Made by a program: the position numbers and the translations under genes. A model generated the notes under the pieces. The model searched no databases. It saw only the letters and a program-made list of their open reading frames with translations, and had not been told where the DNA came from. From NCBI GenBank assembly GCA_024234815.1, contig JACKNO010000006.1, positions 124,001-188,000 of the forward strand: a stretch of DNA of 64,000 nt. The letters run 5' to 3'. Position 1 is the first letter of the stretch, and each line of letters starts with the position of its first letter. Origin of the DNA: Pseudomonadales bacterium. Its GTDB lineage: Bacteria > Pseudomonadota > Gammaproteobacteria > Pseudomonadales > Halieaceae. Positions 37,587-46,142 of the stretch are shown here, piece after piece.

Positions 37587-38735
37587 ATGGAAAAAACCCT
37601 GGCGTTAACCTGCGAACTGATCCGTCGCCCGTCGGTGACTCCCGAGGATGGCGGCTGCCAGGCGCTGATGATGGAGCGGCTGGCGGCGGTGGGATTTCAG
37701 TGCACACCTCTGCGGTTTGGGGAGGTGGACAACTTCTGGGCTGAGCGCGGCGATGCCGGTCCCATCCTGGTATTCGCGGGACACACCGACGTCGTTCCCA
37801 CCGGGCCGCTCGAACAGTGGCACAGCCCGCCATTTGAACCCACCCTGGTCGACGGCATCCTCGTCGGGCGCGGGGCGGCGGACATGAAAGGCAGCCTGGC
37901 CGCCATGGTAGTGGCCTGTGAAACATTTGTCGCGGAGCATCCCGAGCACCCCGGACGCATCGGTTTTCTGATCACCTCGGATGAGGAGGGACCCGCGGTG
38001 GACGGGACCGTCAAGGTCCTGGACTACCTGCACCAGCAGGGCAAGTCGATTGACTGGTGTCTGGTGGGCGAACCCTCCAGCACCGGGCAACTGGGAGATG
38101 TGATCAAGAACGGCCGCCGCGGCTCCCTGGGGGCCGTGCTCACCGTGCGCGGCGTGCAGGGGCATATCGCCTACCCCCAACTGGCGGACAATCCCATCCA
38201 CCGCGCCCTTCCCGCCCTGCAGGCGTTGACCGCCGAGGTCTGGGACGGGGGCAATGAATTCTTTCCGCCCACCTCAATGCAGATATCCAATATCAATGCC
38301 GGCACCGGCGCCACCAACGTCATCCCGGGCCAGTTGCGGGTACAGTTCAACTTCCGTTTCTCCACCGAGGTCACGGAGGAGGAGTTGCGCCAGCGCACGC
38401 ACGCGATCCTGGACGCCCACGAGCTGGACTACGAGTTACAGTGGGCACTCAGCGGGCAGCCTTTCCTGACTGCCAGCGGCGCGTTGGTGGAGGCCACCGT
38501 GGCCAGTATCGGTGCGACAACCGGGCTGCAGCCGGAACTGTCCACCGCAGGCGGCACGTCAGATGGGCGTTTTATCGCGCCTACCGGTGCCCAGGTGGTG
38601 GAAGTGGGGCCGATAAACGCCAGCATTCACAAGCTCAATGAAGAGGTACTGGCCGGGGACCTGCCTAGATTGGCGGCAATCTATAAAGGGATTCTGGAGC
38701 GCCTGCTGCTGCATCCCGAGGGCGCAGCCGTTTAA
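37587..38735 (+). CDS. dapE: Succinyl-diaminopimelate desuccinylase
   Basis: A 382-residue dinuclear zinc peptidase (M20) that frees LL-diaminopimelate. Zinc ligands are in FAGHTDVVPTGP (His, near residue 68), GRGAADMKGSLAAMV (Asp), TSDEEGPAVDGT (Glu-Glu, the first being the general base) and the C-terminal VVEVGPINASIHKLNE. The dimerisation lid is the usual middle domain. The ATG at 37587 was chosen by alignment with the family N-terminus (LTCELIRRPSVTPEDGGCQ). It ends one base before the convergent SDR stop. Confidence 0.96.
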   Translation: MEKTLALTCELIRRPSVTPEDGGCQALMMERLAAVGFQCTPLRFGEVDNFWAERGDAGPILVFAGHTDVVPTGPLEQWHSPPFEPTLVDGILVGRGAADMKGSLAAMVVACETFVAEHPEHPGRIGFLITSDEEGPAVDGTVKVLDYLHQQGKSIDWCLVGEPSSTGQLGDVIKNGRRGSLGAVLTVRGVQGHIAYPQLADNPIHRALPALQALTAEVWDGGNEFFPPTSMQISNINAGTGATNVIPGQLRVQFNFRFSTEVTEEELRQRTHAILDAHELDYELQWALSGQPFLTASGALVEATVASIGATTGLQPELSTAGGTSDGRFIAPTGAQVVEVGPINASIHKLNEEVLAGDLPRLAAIYKGILERLLLHPEGAAV

Positions 38736-38736
38736 T

Positions 38737-39489
38737 CTAGAGCGCGTCCAACAACTGCTGGCAACCCGCCCGGGCCAGCTTGAGATTCTGCTCTCCCGGC
38801 ACCACCAATACCTTGCCGCTGCCCAGCGCTGCCAGGCTGGCGGCGACTACCGCATCGGCCTGCATCCACATACCCGCGGGTATCAGGCTCTTGTCAAAAC
38901 CCTGCTGTTCGATTTCCTGGTGGAACTCGGTATGGGTATAGCCAGGACACAAGGCCTGCACCTCAATGCCGGTGCCCTCCAGTTCCGCCTGCAGGGCCAG
39001 GGAGAAAAAGTTCAGGAAAGCCTTGCTGGCGCCGTAAACCGCCAGCCCCTTGCCCGGCAGGAAGGCACCAATTGAGGACAGGTTGATAATGTAACCGCGG
39101 CCGCGCTCGCGCATGAAGGGCACGGCGGCGCGGCACAAGGTCATGCTCGCATCGATGTGCAGGCTGACCATATCGCGCGAGCCGTCGATATCCAGGTCCG
39201 CAAAATACCCATAGGTGCTGAACCCCGCGTTGTTGACGAGGTAGTCCACAGGACCCAGCTGGCGCATGGCTTCCATGGTGCGCGCGACACCCTCAACAGA
39301 GTTGAGATCGGCCTCAATGGGGTGCAGTTCCACGCGATCCGCCAGCTCGCTGCGCAGCGCTTGCAGCCGCTCGGCCCGGCGGGCCACCGCAATAATGACA
39401 TCGCAGCGATCAGCCAGCTGGCGGCAGAACTCGGCACCCAGCCCGGCGGAGGCACCCGTAACCAGTGCTGTTACCTTTTGATCCGACAT
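38737..39489 (-). CDS. SDR family oxidoreductase (DltE/YciK-like)
   Basis: A 250-residue classical short-chain dehydrogenase. TGASAGLGAEF near residue 11 binds the cofactor; NNAGFSTYG, the catalytic Ser in LSSIGAF and Tyr/Lys in VYGASKAFLNFF follow. The arginines after the Rossmann strand (VARRAERLQ) suggest NADPH. It belongs to the large COG0300 group whose substrates are mostly unknown. It is convergent with dapE and separated from rsmJ by 122 bases on the same side. Confidence 0.85.
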   Translation of the reverse strand: MSDQKVTALVTGASAGLGAEFCRQLADRCDVIIAVARRAERLQALRSELADRVELHPIEADLNSVEGVARTMEAMRQLGPVDYLVNNAGFSTYGYFADLDIDGSRDMVSLHIDASMTLCRAAVPFMRERGRGYIINLSSIGAFLPGKGLAVYGASKAFLNFFSLALQAELEGTGIEVQALCPGYTHTEFHQEIEQQGFDKSLIPAGMWMQADAVVAASLAALGSGKVLVVPGEQNLKLARAGCQQLLDAL

Positions 39490-39611
39490 GCTATCGCTCC
39501 GTTTAATCGCTTATGTTTCGACAGGGGGGGATGATAGCGTGGCAGGCATGCCATTGTCGCGCTGGGCGCAGTTGGACCCGGCTTTGCGGCCTGAAGCTTC
39601 AGCCTGAAATT

Positions 39612-40481
39612 TCAGCCAAGGGCGCGCCGCACGTAGACATCAAAGCGCACCGCCTTGCCGGCCACGCTGTGGGAGGGCTTTTGCTCCGCAAGAAAGGATG
39701 CGCGAACGGGGCGCTTGACTACTATGCGCGCCACCTCCTGCGCCAGCGCCCAATGCAGTAAGGCCTCGGCATCGCCGGGGGCGGCGTCAGGGTCCAGCAA
39801 GCGTTGAAACAGCGCCATCTCCTTTTTAACCGCGGCGCTTTTGTCGCGCGAAGGAAACATCGGGTCCAGGTAGATGACATCAACCGCGCCGGACTGTGGC
39901 GATGACATTGTCCGGGCGTCGCCCGCAAACAGCTGCATCCGCCGGACCGACGGCAACAGCCAGTCATCGCCACTGGCCAGGGCCGCATCCAGGCCCTGTC
40001 GGAGCATCGCGGCGATAACAGGCTCGCGCTCGCAGAGGATGACCTCACAGCCCATATCCGCCAGCACGAAGCTATCTCGACCGAGGCCGGCGGTCGCGTC
40101 CAGGATACGCGGGCGCCGCCGCGCGCTTACCCCCACCGCCTTGCCCAGCAGTTCGTTGTGTCCCGAGCGCCGTCGGTGGCGCATGCCGTCAGCCCCGAAA
40201 TCGATGCTCACCGGGCCGGGCAGTGCGCCCGTGGCAGAACCGCGGCCGCCCCTGTCACGCCGACTCCTGCCACCGGGCGCCACGCGGCCAGTCTGCTGCA
40301 GTGCCAGGGTCGGACCCTGTACGATCAGGACAATGTCGAATTCCAGGCAGGCGCCGGGGTCGGCGCCGGTGGTGGCCAGCGGCAAGGCGAGTTCCGCCGC
40401 GAGGCGCTGCGCGCCGGGTTCATCGTCAAGGCCCCGTGCCAACAGCGCCAGCGATGGGCGCCCGGCGGGCTCGGGACTCAA
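39612..40481 (-). CDS. rsmJ: 16S rRNA (guanine-1516-N2)-methyltransferase
   Basis: A class I SAM methyltransferase of 289 residues that methylates G1516 of 16S rRNA. Markers are VSIDFGADGMRHRRRSG, the SAM site LDATAGLGRDSFVLADMG, and YLDPMFPSRDKSAAVKKEM. It is about 40 residues longer than E. coli RsmJ (250), mainly from an Arg/Gly-rich insertion around residues 65-85 (APGGRSRRDRGGRGSATG) before the core. The start seems to be TTG overlapping the stop of the HD gene by four bases, so translation is probably coupled to it. Confidence 0.92.
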   Translation of the reverse strand: MSPEPAGRPSLALLARGLDDEPGAQRLAAELALPLATTGADPGACLEFDIVLIVQGPTLALQQTGRVAPGGRSRRDRGGRGSATGALPGPVSIDFGADGMRHRRRSGHNELLGKAVGVSARRRPRILDATAGLGRDSFVLADMGCEVILCEREPVIAAMLRQGLDAALASGDDWLLPSVRRMQLFAGDARTMSSPQSGAVDVIYLDPMFPSRDKSAAVKKEMALFQRLLDPDAAPGDAEALLHWALAQEVARIVVKRPVRASFLAEQKPSHSVAGKAVRFDVYVRRALG

Positions 40482-41401
40482 GGAATAAAGTGCGAATTTA
40501 CTGCCGGCTCCGCGCCCGACAGCAGCGCCTGTAGCTGGCGGCAGTTGTAGAAAATCGCATCCATATAGAAATTGCGCCCGCCAAAAAAACGGCCCGCGCA
40601 GCGGTAAACACCACCGAACTGCCGCTCCAGGCGCAGCTCGATCGTCGTGCGGATAAACTCAGGCGTGGTTTCCAGCAGGTGATTGCGCGAGCGGTAAACC
40701 ATGCCGGAGTGGTTCTCACTGCCATACTCTCCCGCGAAACCGCCAATCTCGAACTCCTCGTAGAGGTGGTCATGGCACTTTCTGAGGTAATCCACATCCG
40801 CCATCTGCGCGATCAGGTCCGCCGTACCAAGCAGGGCACCCAGGCACCGCTCCTTGTCACTGGCGACAGGCAGGTTGCGCGGATCGGTCTCGTAACCGGT
40901 AAATTGGACGATGCGGGTGCACACCCCTACCAGCTCGCCCAGATTGACCTGCGGCAGGTAATCGGCCATGAAGCGCGCGCCGCGACTGACGTGGACCCGC
41001 GTGTAGGCGGCGCCATTCTTGTGCCGGTTGTCGCGCACGCGACGGATGTAACCCGAGTCGTGAAACAGCGCCGCAGCTATACCCGCCAGCGCCAGTTCGG
41101 GGCCGAGCGGGCCCGCGGACCCCGGCTCAGCTTCATGCCCGGCCAGCAGCCGCGCCATGGCCAGGGTGACATCGAGCACATGCTGGGTATCGTGGTAGCG
41201 AATCTCGCAGGCCCTGAAACCGGGAAAATCCCCCGCGTAAAGGCGGGAAAAATCCGCAACCAGCCCATCGATACCTGAAAAATCATACCGGGGATGACAG
41301 GCTTCCAGTATCCCGCGCACCGCCGCGCTGACGGCACTGGGATCTGTGACGTCCACGGTATTGCTTACATCCATATGGCTGGGGCGCAGTGCCTGGTTCA
41401 T
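40478..41401 (-). CDS. HD-domain protein with class I phosphodiesterase-like metal signature
   Basis: A 307-residue protein of the HD phosphohydrolase superfamily. YHDTQHVLDV has His70 and His74 in the H-x3-H arrangement of cyclic-nucleotide phosphodiesterases (PDEase_I, YHNxxHAxDV). ALFHDSGYI supplies His114-Asp115, and TADLIAQ supplies Asp194 in the place of the PDE ADL motif. The proposed metal set is therefore His74, His114, Asp115 and Asp194. Function is inferred: hydrolysis of a phosphodiester or phosphomonoester, possibly a cyclic nucleotide. It starts seven bases after the cyclase-like gene at 41409 and overlaps rsmJ by four bases. No sensor, membrane or second catalytic domain is visible. 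Confidence 0.75.
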   Translation of the reverse strand: MNQALRPSHMDVSNTVDVTDPSAVSAAVRGILEACHPRYDFSGIDGLVADFSRLYAGDFPGFRACEIRYHDTQHVLDVTLAMARLLAGHEAEPGSAGPLGPELALAGIAAALFHDSGYIRRVRDNRHKNGAAYTRVHVSRGARFMADYLPQVNLGELVGVCTRIVQFTGYETDPRNLPVASDKERCLGALLGTADLIAQMADVDYLRKCHDHLYEEFEIGGFAGEYGSENHSGMVYRSRNHLLETTPEFIRTTIELRLERQFGGVYRCAGRFFGGRNFYMDAIFYNCRQLQALLSGAEPAVNSHFIP

Positions 41402-41408
41402 CCGGCGC

Positions 41409-42749
41409 TCAATCCTCGGTCATGGCTTTGCTGTTGCGTTTTTTCAGCAGGCTGGCCAGGTCGTCAAACAATTCTTCGGTGCTGGGCGCCTTACCCGGCT
41501 GGCGTTTACCGACATACGCCGTGGACGCACTGGCGGCGCGACAGGGCAGCTGGGACTCGTCGAGGCCCAGTGAAATGCTCTGCCCTTCCAGTTCAATGCC
41601 TATTTGCAGGTTGTAGGCATGGCGTGACAGGCCGTGCTTGTCCACTATGCGGAATCGTCGCGGCGCGCTTTTCTCGCCCTGGTCAGTACTCTCTGTGAGG
41701 TGACAGCTCAGCGAATTGACGGACTTACCGGACAGCTGGGTGCCCTGCAGCGCTGACAATCCGCGATTGCAACTGCTCACAAAAGTTGAAGTTGCGACCA
41801 TGGGTGCCACCCGCTCCGCACCCTGCGCGTCCGCGACGGGCTTCCAACTGGGGCTTTCACAATGAAAATCGCCGATCAGTATCTGGTGGGGGCTGGCGAG
41901 GTCGACCATGCGGGCCAACTCGATGGTGACATCGCCCACGATATAACTGAAGACCGTGGGATTGACCCCCTCGGCCTGGTACAGCTCGTAATGGCCGCCG
42001 ATATGGTAGGCCGTGCGAATCACGGGTACGGTATGGCCCTTGGAGGCCGCCCGCGCTACCGCGTTATCCGCCACCACCAGCAGCATGAAATAGAACAGGT
42101 CGCGGTTGGCGACAGGCCCGAGGTCCCGGTTCCAGATGTAGTAACCGTCGCCCGTGGTAGTGCGCGCAAAATTGATCTCGATGCCCTGAGCAAGCAGCTT
42201 GTTGTAGGCTGAATTCAGTGAATAGGACAGGCTGTTGAGCTGGCTTGCCTGCTCAAACGGGGTGTGCAGGGAAAACTCGACGATATCCAGCAACAGCACC
42301 GCCCGGCTTTCCACGTAGCTCAGGCCATAGCGCCTGATCAACTGCTCCACCGCGTCCAGGACATTGACGTCCTCGGTCAGCGCCGTGTCCAGTTTGATAA
42401 AAGTCGGCGAAATATCGAGGCGCGCGCTGACCCTGAACAATTCGTCGCGGCTCTTGCGGCGTCTACCGGAGATCAGTTTGCGAATGAAAGTCTCGTTGTC
42501 CCGTCCCTCGGTAGTCGCGGCCTCCTCTCCTGCGCAGTAGTTGCCAAGGAAGTAGTGGGGCACGAATATCACCAGCAGGCCGCGCTCGTCGGCGCTCCAG
42601 CACAGCACGATATTCTGGCCCAGCCGCCACTGCCGACGCAGCGTCTGCTCAAGTGTCTTGAGGTTTCCGCGCTGGACGATGCTGATGGAATGGGGCGATT
42701 CGCGCTCGCCCGCGGTGTTCTCGTTACTGGTCGATTCAGCCATATCCAT
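41409..42749 (-). CDS. Divergent class III nucleotide cyclase-like protein
   Basis: A 446-residue soluble protein. Residues 145-300 resemble a class III adenylate/guanylate cyclase domain: LLLDIVEFS (Asp155) and TTTGDGYYIWN (Asp201) give the two metal aspartates 46 residues apart. VGDVTIELARMV places Arg280 at the transition-state arginine position, and ASPHQILIGD ends the domain. The usual adenine-specifying Lys/Asp and the transition-state Asn are not present (Thr197, Tyr269 or near, Ile276 by my alignment). Thus either an unusual nucleotide is used or the domain is only a binding module. The first 140 residues and the C-terminal 100 are unrecognised. It leads the operon with the HD protein and rsmJ. 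Confidence 0.65.
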   Translation of the reverse strand: MDMAESTSNENTAGERESPHSISIVQRGNLKTLEQTLRRQWRLGQNIVLCWSADERGLLVIFVPHYFLGNYCAGEEAATTEGRDNETFIRKLISGRRRKSRDELFRVSARLDISPTFIKLDTALTEDVNVLDAVEQLIRRYGLSYVESRAVLLLDIVEFSLHTPFEQASQLNSLSYSLNSAYNKLLAQGIEINFARTTTGDGYYIWNRDLGPVANRDLFYFMLLVVADNAVARAASKGHTVPVIRTAYHIGGHYELYQAEGVNPTVFSYIVGDVTIELARMVDLASPHQILIGDFHCESPSWKPVADAQGAERVAPMVATSTFVSSCNRGLSALQGTQLSGKSVNSLSCHLTESTDQGEKSAPRRFRIVDKHGLSRHAYNLQIGIELEGQSISLGLDESQLPCRAASASTAYVGKRQPGKAPSTEELFDDLASLLKKRNSKAMTED

Positions 42750-42859
42750 ACTCGTTTTTATCCGCCCGACACGCTAGCATTATAGGGGTGCTCTCCCACG
42801 GGAGCTAATCTGGCCAACTCGCCGCCGGTCCCCGCAGCCCTCAAGGAAACCTCCCTGTC

Positions 42860-43360
42860 ATGTCGAACCGATTCATTGCCTCCACGCTCTTTGTTACTCT
42901 CGCACTGCTCGCGGCCTGCAGCAATTACGACTTCACTCTCAACGACAGGGTGATCTATACACCCGACCCGCTGTTTACGGATTACGACGTTCCCGACAAA
43001 GGGCTGCGCGAGTGCATCAAGGAGGCCATCAACTACAACAAGGTCTCCTATGCCAGCGAACTTTCCGCCCTGAGCTGTAGCGAGGCAGGAATCGAGACCC
43101 TGGCCGGGCTGTCCACCTTCACTGAACTGGAACAGCTCACACTGTCCTCGAACAATATTGTGGACATCGGCGAGCTGGCTTCGATGTCGGTACTGCAAAC
43201 CGTCTACCTGGATAACAACCGGATCATCGATCCGGTGCCGCTGTACGAACTGCCAGCCCTCCAGCGAGTAGACCTGGACAGCAATCCCCAACTGATTTGC
43301 CCCGCCAGCGGCAGTCTGCTGCGCGTCGCCCACCTCACCCTGCCCAGCCACTGCCGGTAG
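42860..43360 (+). CDS. Leucine-rich-repeat lipoprotein
   Basis: A 166-residue protein with a type II signal peptide: hydrophobic core then LLAAC (lipobox, Cys20). After a linker come about three leucine-rich repeats, for example FTELEQLTLSSNNIVDIGEL and LQTVYLDNNRIIDPVPLYEL, ending with a Cys-containing cap (ICPASG, SHCR). LRR domains bind proteins; no partner is known. Four cysteines in the mature part could form disulfides in the periplasm. It is followed after 35 bases by the LpxL-like acyltransferase on the same strand and is divergent from the cyclase-like gene. Confidence 0.75.
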   Translation: MSNRFIASTLFVTLALLAACSNYDFTLNDRVIYTPDPLFTDYDVPDKGLRECIKEAINYNKVSYASELSALSCSEAGIETLAGLSTFTELEQLTLSSNNIVDIGELASMSVLQTVYLDNNRIIDPVPLYELPALQRVDLDSNPQLICPASGSLLRVAHLTLPSHCR

Positions 43361-43395
43361 CGCCGCCGGCAAGTCGCTGCGGACGCTACCCACAC

Positions 43396-44307
43396 ATGAT
43401 TTACCGCCTGCTGAGCTGGCTGCCACTCCCGGTTCTCTACCTGCTGGCCTGGCCTGCACACCTCCTGCTCTATTATGTCGCAGGCTATCGCAAAGCGGTG
43501 GTGCGACAGAACCTCACTCGCGCGTTTCCAGATAGAACCGTGAGTGAGATCACAGTTCTCGCAAAGAAATTCTACCTGCAACTGGCGCAGGTCGCGTTTG
43601 AGATTTTGAAGACCCGGCGCATGAGTGCAGCGGATATAAAGCGGCGGGTGACACTGGTCAACCCGGAGCTCCTCAGGTCATATTCCAATGACTACAGTAA
43701 TTCGCTGATCCTGCTCGCTATCCACCAGGGTAACTGGGAATGGATGCTGCACGGCGCACGACTCGCCCTGGACATTCCCCTGGACCCCGTCTACAAGCCC
43801 CTGCACAACAAGCCGCTGGACAGACTCATTTTCGAGATACGCAGCCAGTTCGGTTCCCGCCCAATTCCCCTGGCGTCCGCGCCCAGGGATATCCTGCGTC
43901 ACCGGCGCGAATTCAGGGGCCTGGTGATGGTGGCGGACCAGGCGCCAATAGCCAGCGAACGCAGCTATTGGACAACTTTCCTCAATGGCGATGCCGCCTT
44001 CTACGAGGGCAGCGAAGCCATCGCCCGGCTGACCGGCTTCGCCGTGCTGTTCGCCCAGTGCCGACGGCTGCGTCGGGGTCACTACGAAGTGGAGTTCCAC
44101 GAGGTGGCGCAACCCCCGTATACGCAGAGCAAAGTCGAGCGCCCGATCATCGAGCGCTATGTGCAACTGGCGGAAGCCGCGATTCGCGCCGAGCCTGAAA
44201 GCTGGCTTTGGAGCAATCGGCGCTGGAAACGCAAGCGGCCGCCTGTTGGCGCTCAGCCCTCGCCGTCAGCGCATGCCACACGCAACCAGTCGAACCCCGC
44301 TGCCTGA
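43396..44307 (+). CDS. Lysophospholipid/lipid A acyltransferase family protein (LpxL-like)
   Basis: A 303-residue inner membrane protein with an N-terminal hydrophobic anchor and the family layout: VVRQNLTRAFPDRT, the catalytic HQGNWE (H-x4-E), and a GLVMVADQAP segment. The lipid A secondary acyltransferases LpxL and LpxM and related enzymes share this. Whether it acts on lipid A, or on a glycerolipid or ornithine lipid, cannot be told. The ATG at 43396 gives the best match to family N-termini (YRLLSWLPLPVLY). The 3' end overlaps the convergent MBL-fold gene by 55 bases, an unusually long overlap. The C-terminal tail is Arg/Pro-rich. Confidence 0.85.
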   Translation: MIYRLLSWLPLPVLYLLAWPAHLLLYYVAGYRKAVVRQNLTRAFPDRTVSEITVLAKKFYLQLAQVAFEILKTRRMSAADIKRRVTLVNPELLRSYSNDYSNSLILLAIHQGNWEWMLHGARLALDIPLDPVYKPLHNKPLDRLIFEIRSQFGSRPIPLASAPRDILRHRREFRGLVMVADQAPIASERSYWTTFLNGDAAFYEGSEAIARLTGFAVLFAQCRRLRRGHYEVEFHEVAQPPYTQSKVERPIIERYVQLAEAAIRAEPESWLWSNRRWKRKRPPVGAQPSPSAHATRNQSNPAA

Positions 44308-45029
44308 CAGGCCCACTCCACCCGCTCCAGCGAGTCCAGAACCGAAAGTAGCGCTTCCTCGGCTTTCTGCCGGCTGTTGTTGTTTTCACTGATGTGCGCG
44401 ACAACCAGGTGACCGCTGCGAGCGCCGCCCAGTCGGCGCAGCAGGTCCGCGGCCTGAGCGTTATTGAGATGCCCCCAGTCACCCCCGACCCGCCGCTTGA
44501 GCGAAGGCGGGTAATTTCCGGCGTATAGCATCGCCAGATCGTGATTGAACTCGAGCAGCAGGCTTTGGCAGCGACTGAAGTGTTCCAGCACATGGGGGGT
44601 CACGCTGCCGAGGTCAGTGAGAATACCCAGGCGCTGTTCACCCCAGGCAAGAACGAACTGACAGGGCTCTGCGGCATCATGGGGCACGGTAACGGCTTTG
44701 ATGGCGAGGCAGCCGACATCAAAAACGTCCTCGCTGTTGAAACAACGCAACTCGTGGCTGCCGTCACAGCGGCCGGTACCGGCGGTACCGTGGGAGAGAT
44801 AGACAGGAATACCATAGCGGCGCGACAGGGCCGCCACCCCGGAACAGTGATCCGAGTGTTCGTGGGTAACCAGGATGGCGTCCAGTTCCTCGGGGCTAAC
44901 CTCAAGTCGCTGCAGCCGGCGCGTGGCCTCCCGCAGCGAAAACCCGCAGTCGACCATCAGCAGGGTGTCTTCGGCCCGCACCAGGGTAGCGTTACCCTTG
45001 CTGCCAGAGCCGAGTGAGGAAAAGCGCAT
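44253..45029 (-). CDS. MBL-fold metallohydrolase, YycJ/WalJ-like
   Basis: A 258-residue metallo-beta-lactamase fold protein. THEHSDHCSG (residues 57-66 or so) supplies the zinc-binding HxHxDH, GILTDLGSVT the bridging Asp, and VVAHISENNN a further His. The YycJ group resembles exonucleases of the RNase J/Z type and has been tied to coordination of DNA replication or cell wall in Gram-positives. In gammaproteobacteria it often lies next to bamC-dapA and purC, as here with bamC 45 bases upstream. The ATG at 45029 has GGAGG nine bases upstream. Confidence 0.87.
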   Translation of the reverse strand: MRFSSLGSGSKGNATLVRAEDTLLMVDCGFSLREATRRLQRLEVSPEELDAILVTHEHSDHCSGVAALSRRYGIPVYLSHGTAGTGRCDGSHELRCFNSEDVFDVGCLAIKAVTVPHDAAEPCQFVLAWGEQRLGILTDLGSVTPHVLEHFSRCQSLLLEFNHDLAMLYAGNYPPSLKRRVGGDWGHLNNAQAADLLRRLGGARSGHLVVAHISENNNSRQKAEEALLSVLDSLERVEWACQAAGFDWLRVACADGEG

Positions 45030-45074
45030 CAACTGCTGCCTCCGGGACCGATGGCGCCCACAGGCGCGAGGCCG

Positions 45075-46142
45075 TCAGTCAATATTGCCCTTCAGCAGTG
45101 CCAACAGGGACTGTTCATCCCGCCGCTCCAGTACCGGGGTCTCACCACCTTCCAGCGGCGCCTGCTGCTCGATCCTGATCGCCACGTCCTGGCTGTCCAG
45201 CGAATCCACGGACACCACGAACAACTGGTCGACCATCGGGTCGTCATCGCTGCCCAGCATCCAGTCGAACCAGCCGGCTTCTTCCTCGCTGCGGGTGCCC
45301 AGGAAGCGCACATAGTACTTTCCGGCGCTGCGGTCGCGATCGGTGATCTCGAAGTTAGACTCTTCAATAGCCCGCCCCACGGAAGCCCACGCCCTGTCAT
45401 AGGGAAGGCTGAGGAGAATATAGATGTCATCGTCAGGACCTTCCTGAACCGATATCTTGCCACTGGCATTGATGGACTGGTCGGCAATCATGGAAACCGG
45501 GGTCGAATCCGCGCTGTTGGCGATGTACTGGGACACCGCGCGCAACATCTGGTTTTCCTGATCCGGGCTATTGGATTGCAGCGGCCAACGATCCACATCG
45601 CCGGCCTGGCTCATCTGCAACACATGCAACTCGCTGGTGCCGCGCTGCACGCCCTGGTCAATGCGAAACTGGAAGCGGCTCGCCATAGGCTCACCCTCAA
45701 GGGTCACCCACCCCGACTCCATGATTCCCGCGCTGGCGTCCACCCTGGCAATGGGAATCTGGGATACCGAGAGGAAGGCACGTACCTGCGGCCAGACCTG
45801 GCCCGGTGCGGTATTTACCACGGCCCAGCTTTCGTCCGCAAGGGTCTGTATGCGCACCTGCTCGTCTTCCGCGCCGGCAACCAGCGGAGAGGGCTGCGGC
45901 ACCTCGAATTTGCCCGCCAGGAGGATGTCATCGGTGACGGGAGGAATGGGATACATCTCTCCAAGCCTGGAGCTGTCATCACCGTCAGGCAAGCGCAGGG
46001 GCGGGACCACTCGCGCTTTTTTGTAATCCTGCGACTTGTCCCGGAAGATTCCGTCATCGCCGAAAAGGTAGCCGCATCCGGTGCAAAGGGTGAGCAGAGC
46101 TACCAGCAGCGCCAATTGTATAGATTTCACAGCACGTTCCAT
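45075..46142 (-). CDS. bamC: Outer membrane protein assembly factor BamC
   Basis: A 355-residue lipoprotein component of the BAM complex. The lipobox is LCTGC (Cys23); the unstructured N-terminal segment after it (about residues 24-100) binds BamD, and two helix-grip domains follow (about 105-215 and 235-350), the first containing WPQVRAFLSVSQI. Similarity to E. coli BamC (344 residues) is mainly by pattern. It overlaps the dapA stop by one base (TGATG), the usual dapA-bamC pair. Confidence 0.9.
   Translation of the reverse strand: MERAVKSIQLALLVALLTLCTGCGYLFGDDGIFRDKSQDYKKARVVPPLRLPDGDDSSRLGEMYPIPPVTDDILLAGKFEVPQPSPLVAGAEDEQVRIQTLADESWAVVNTAPGQVWPQVRAFLSVSQIPIARVDASAGIMESGWVTLEGEPMASRFQFRIDQGVQRGTSELHVLQMSQAGDVDRWPLQSNSPDQENQMLRAVSQYIANSADSTPVSMIADQSINASGKISVQEGPDDDIYILLSLPYDRAWASVGRAIEESNFEITDRDRSAGKYYVRFLGTRSEEEAGWFDWMLGSDDDPMVDQLFVVSVDSLDSQDVAIRIEQQAPLEGGETPVLERRDEQSLLALLKGNID

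Noticed and set aside
41409..42749. Pycsar or CBASS defence cyclase
   Set aside because: No adjacent effector with a membrane, TIR or nuclease domain, and the partner is a hydrolase-like HD protein. Kept as an alternative only.
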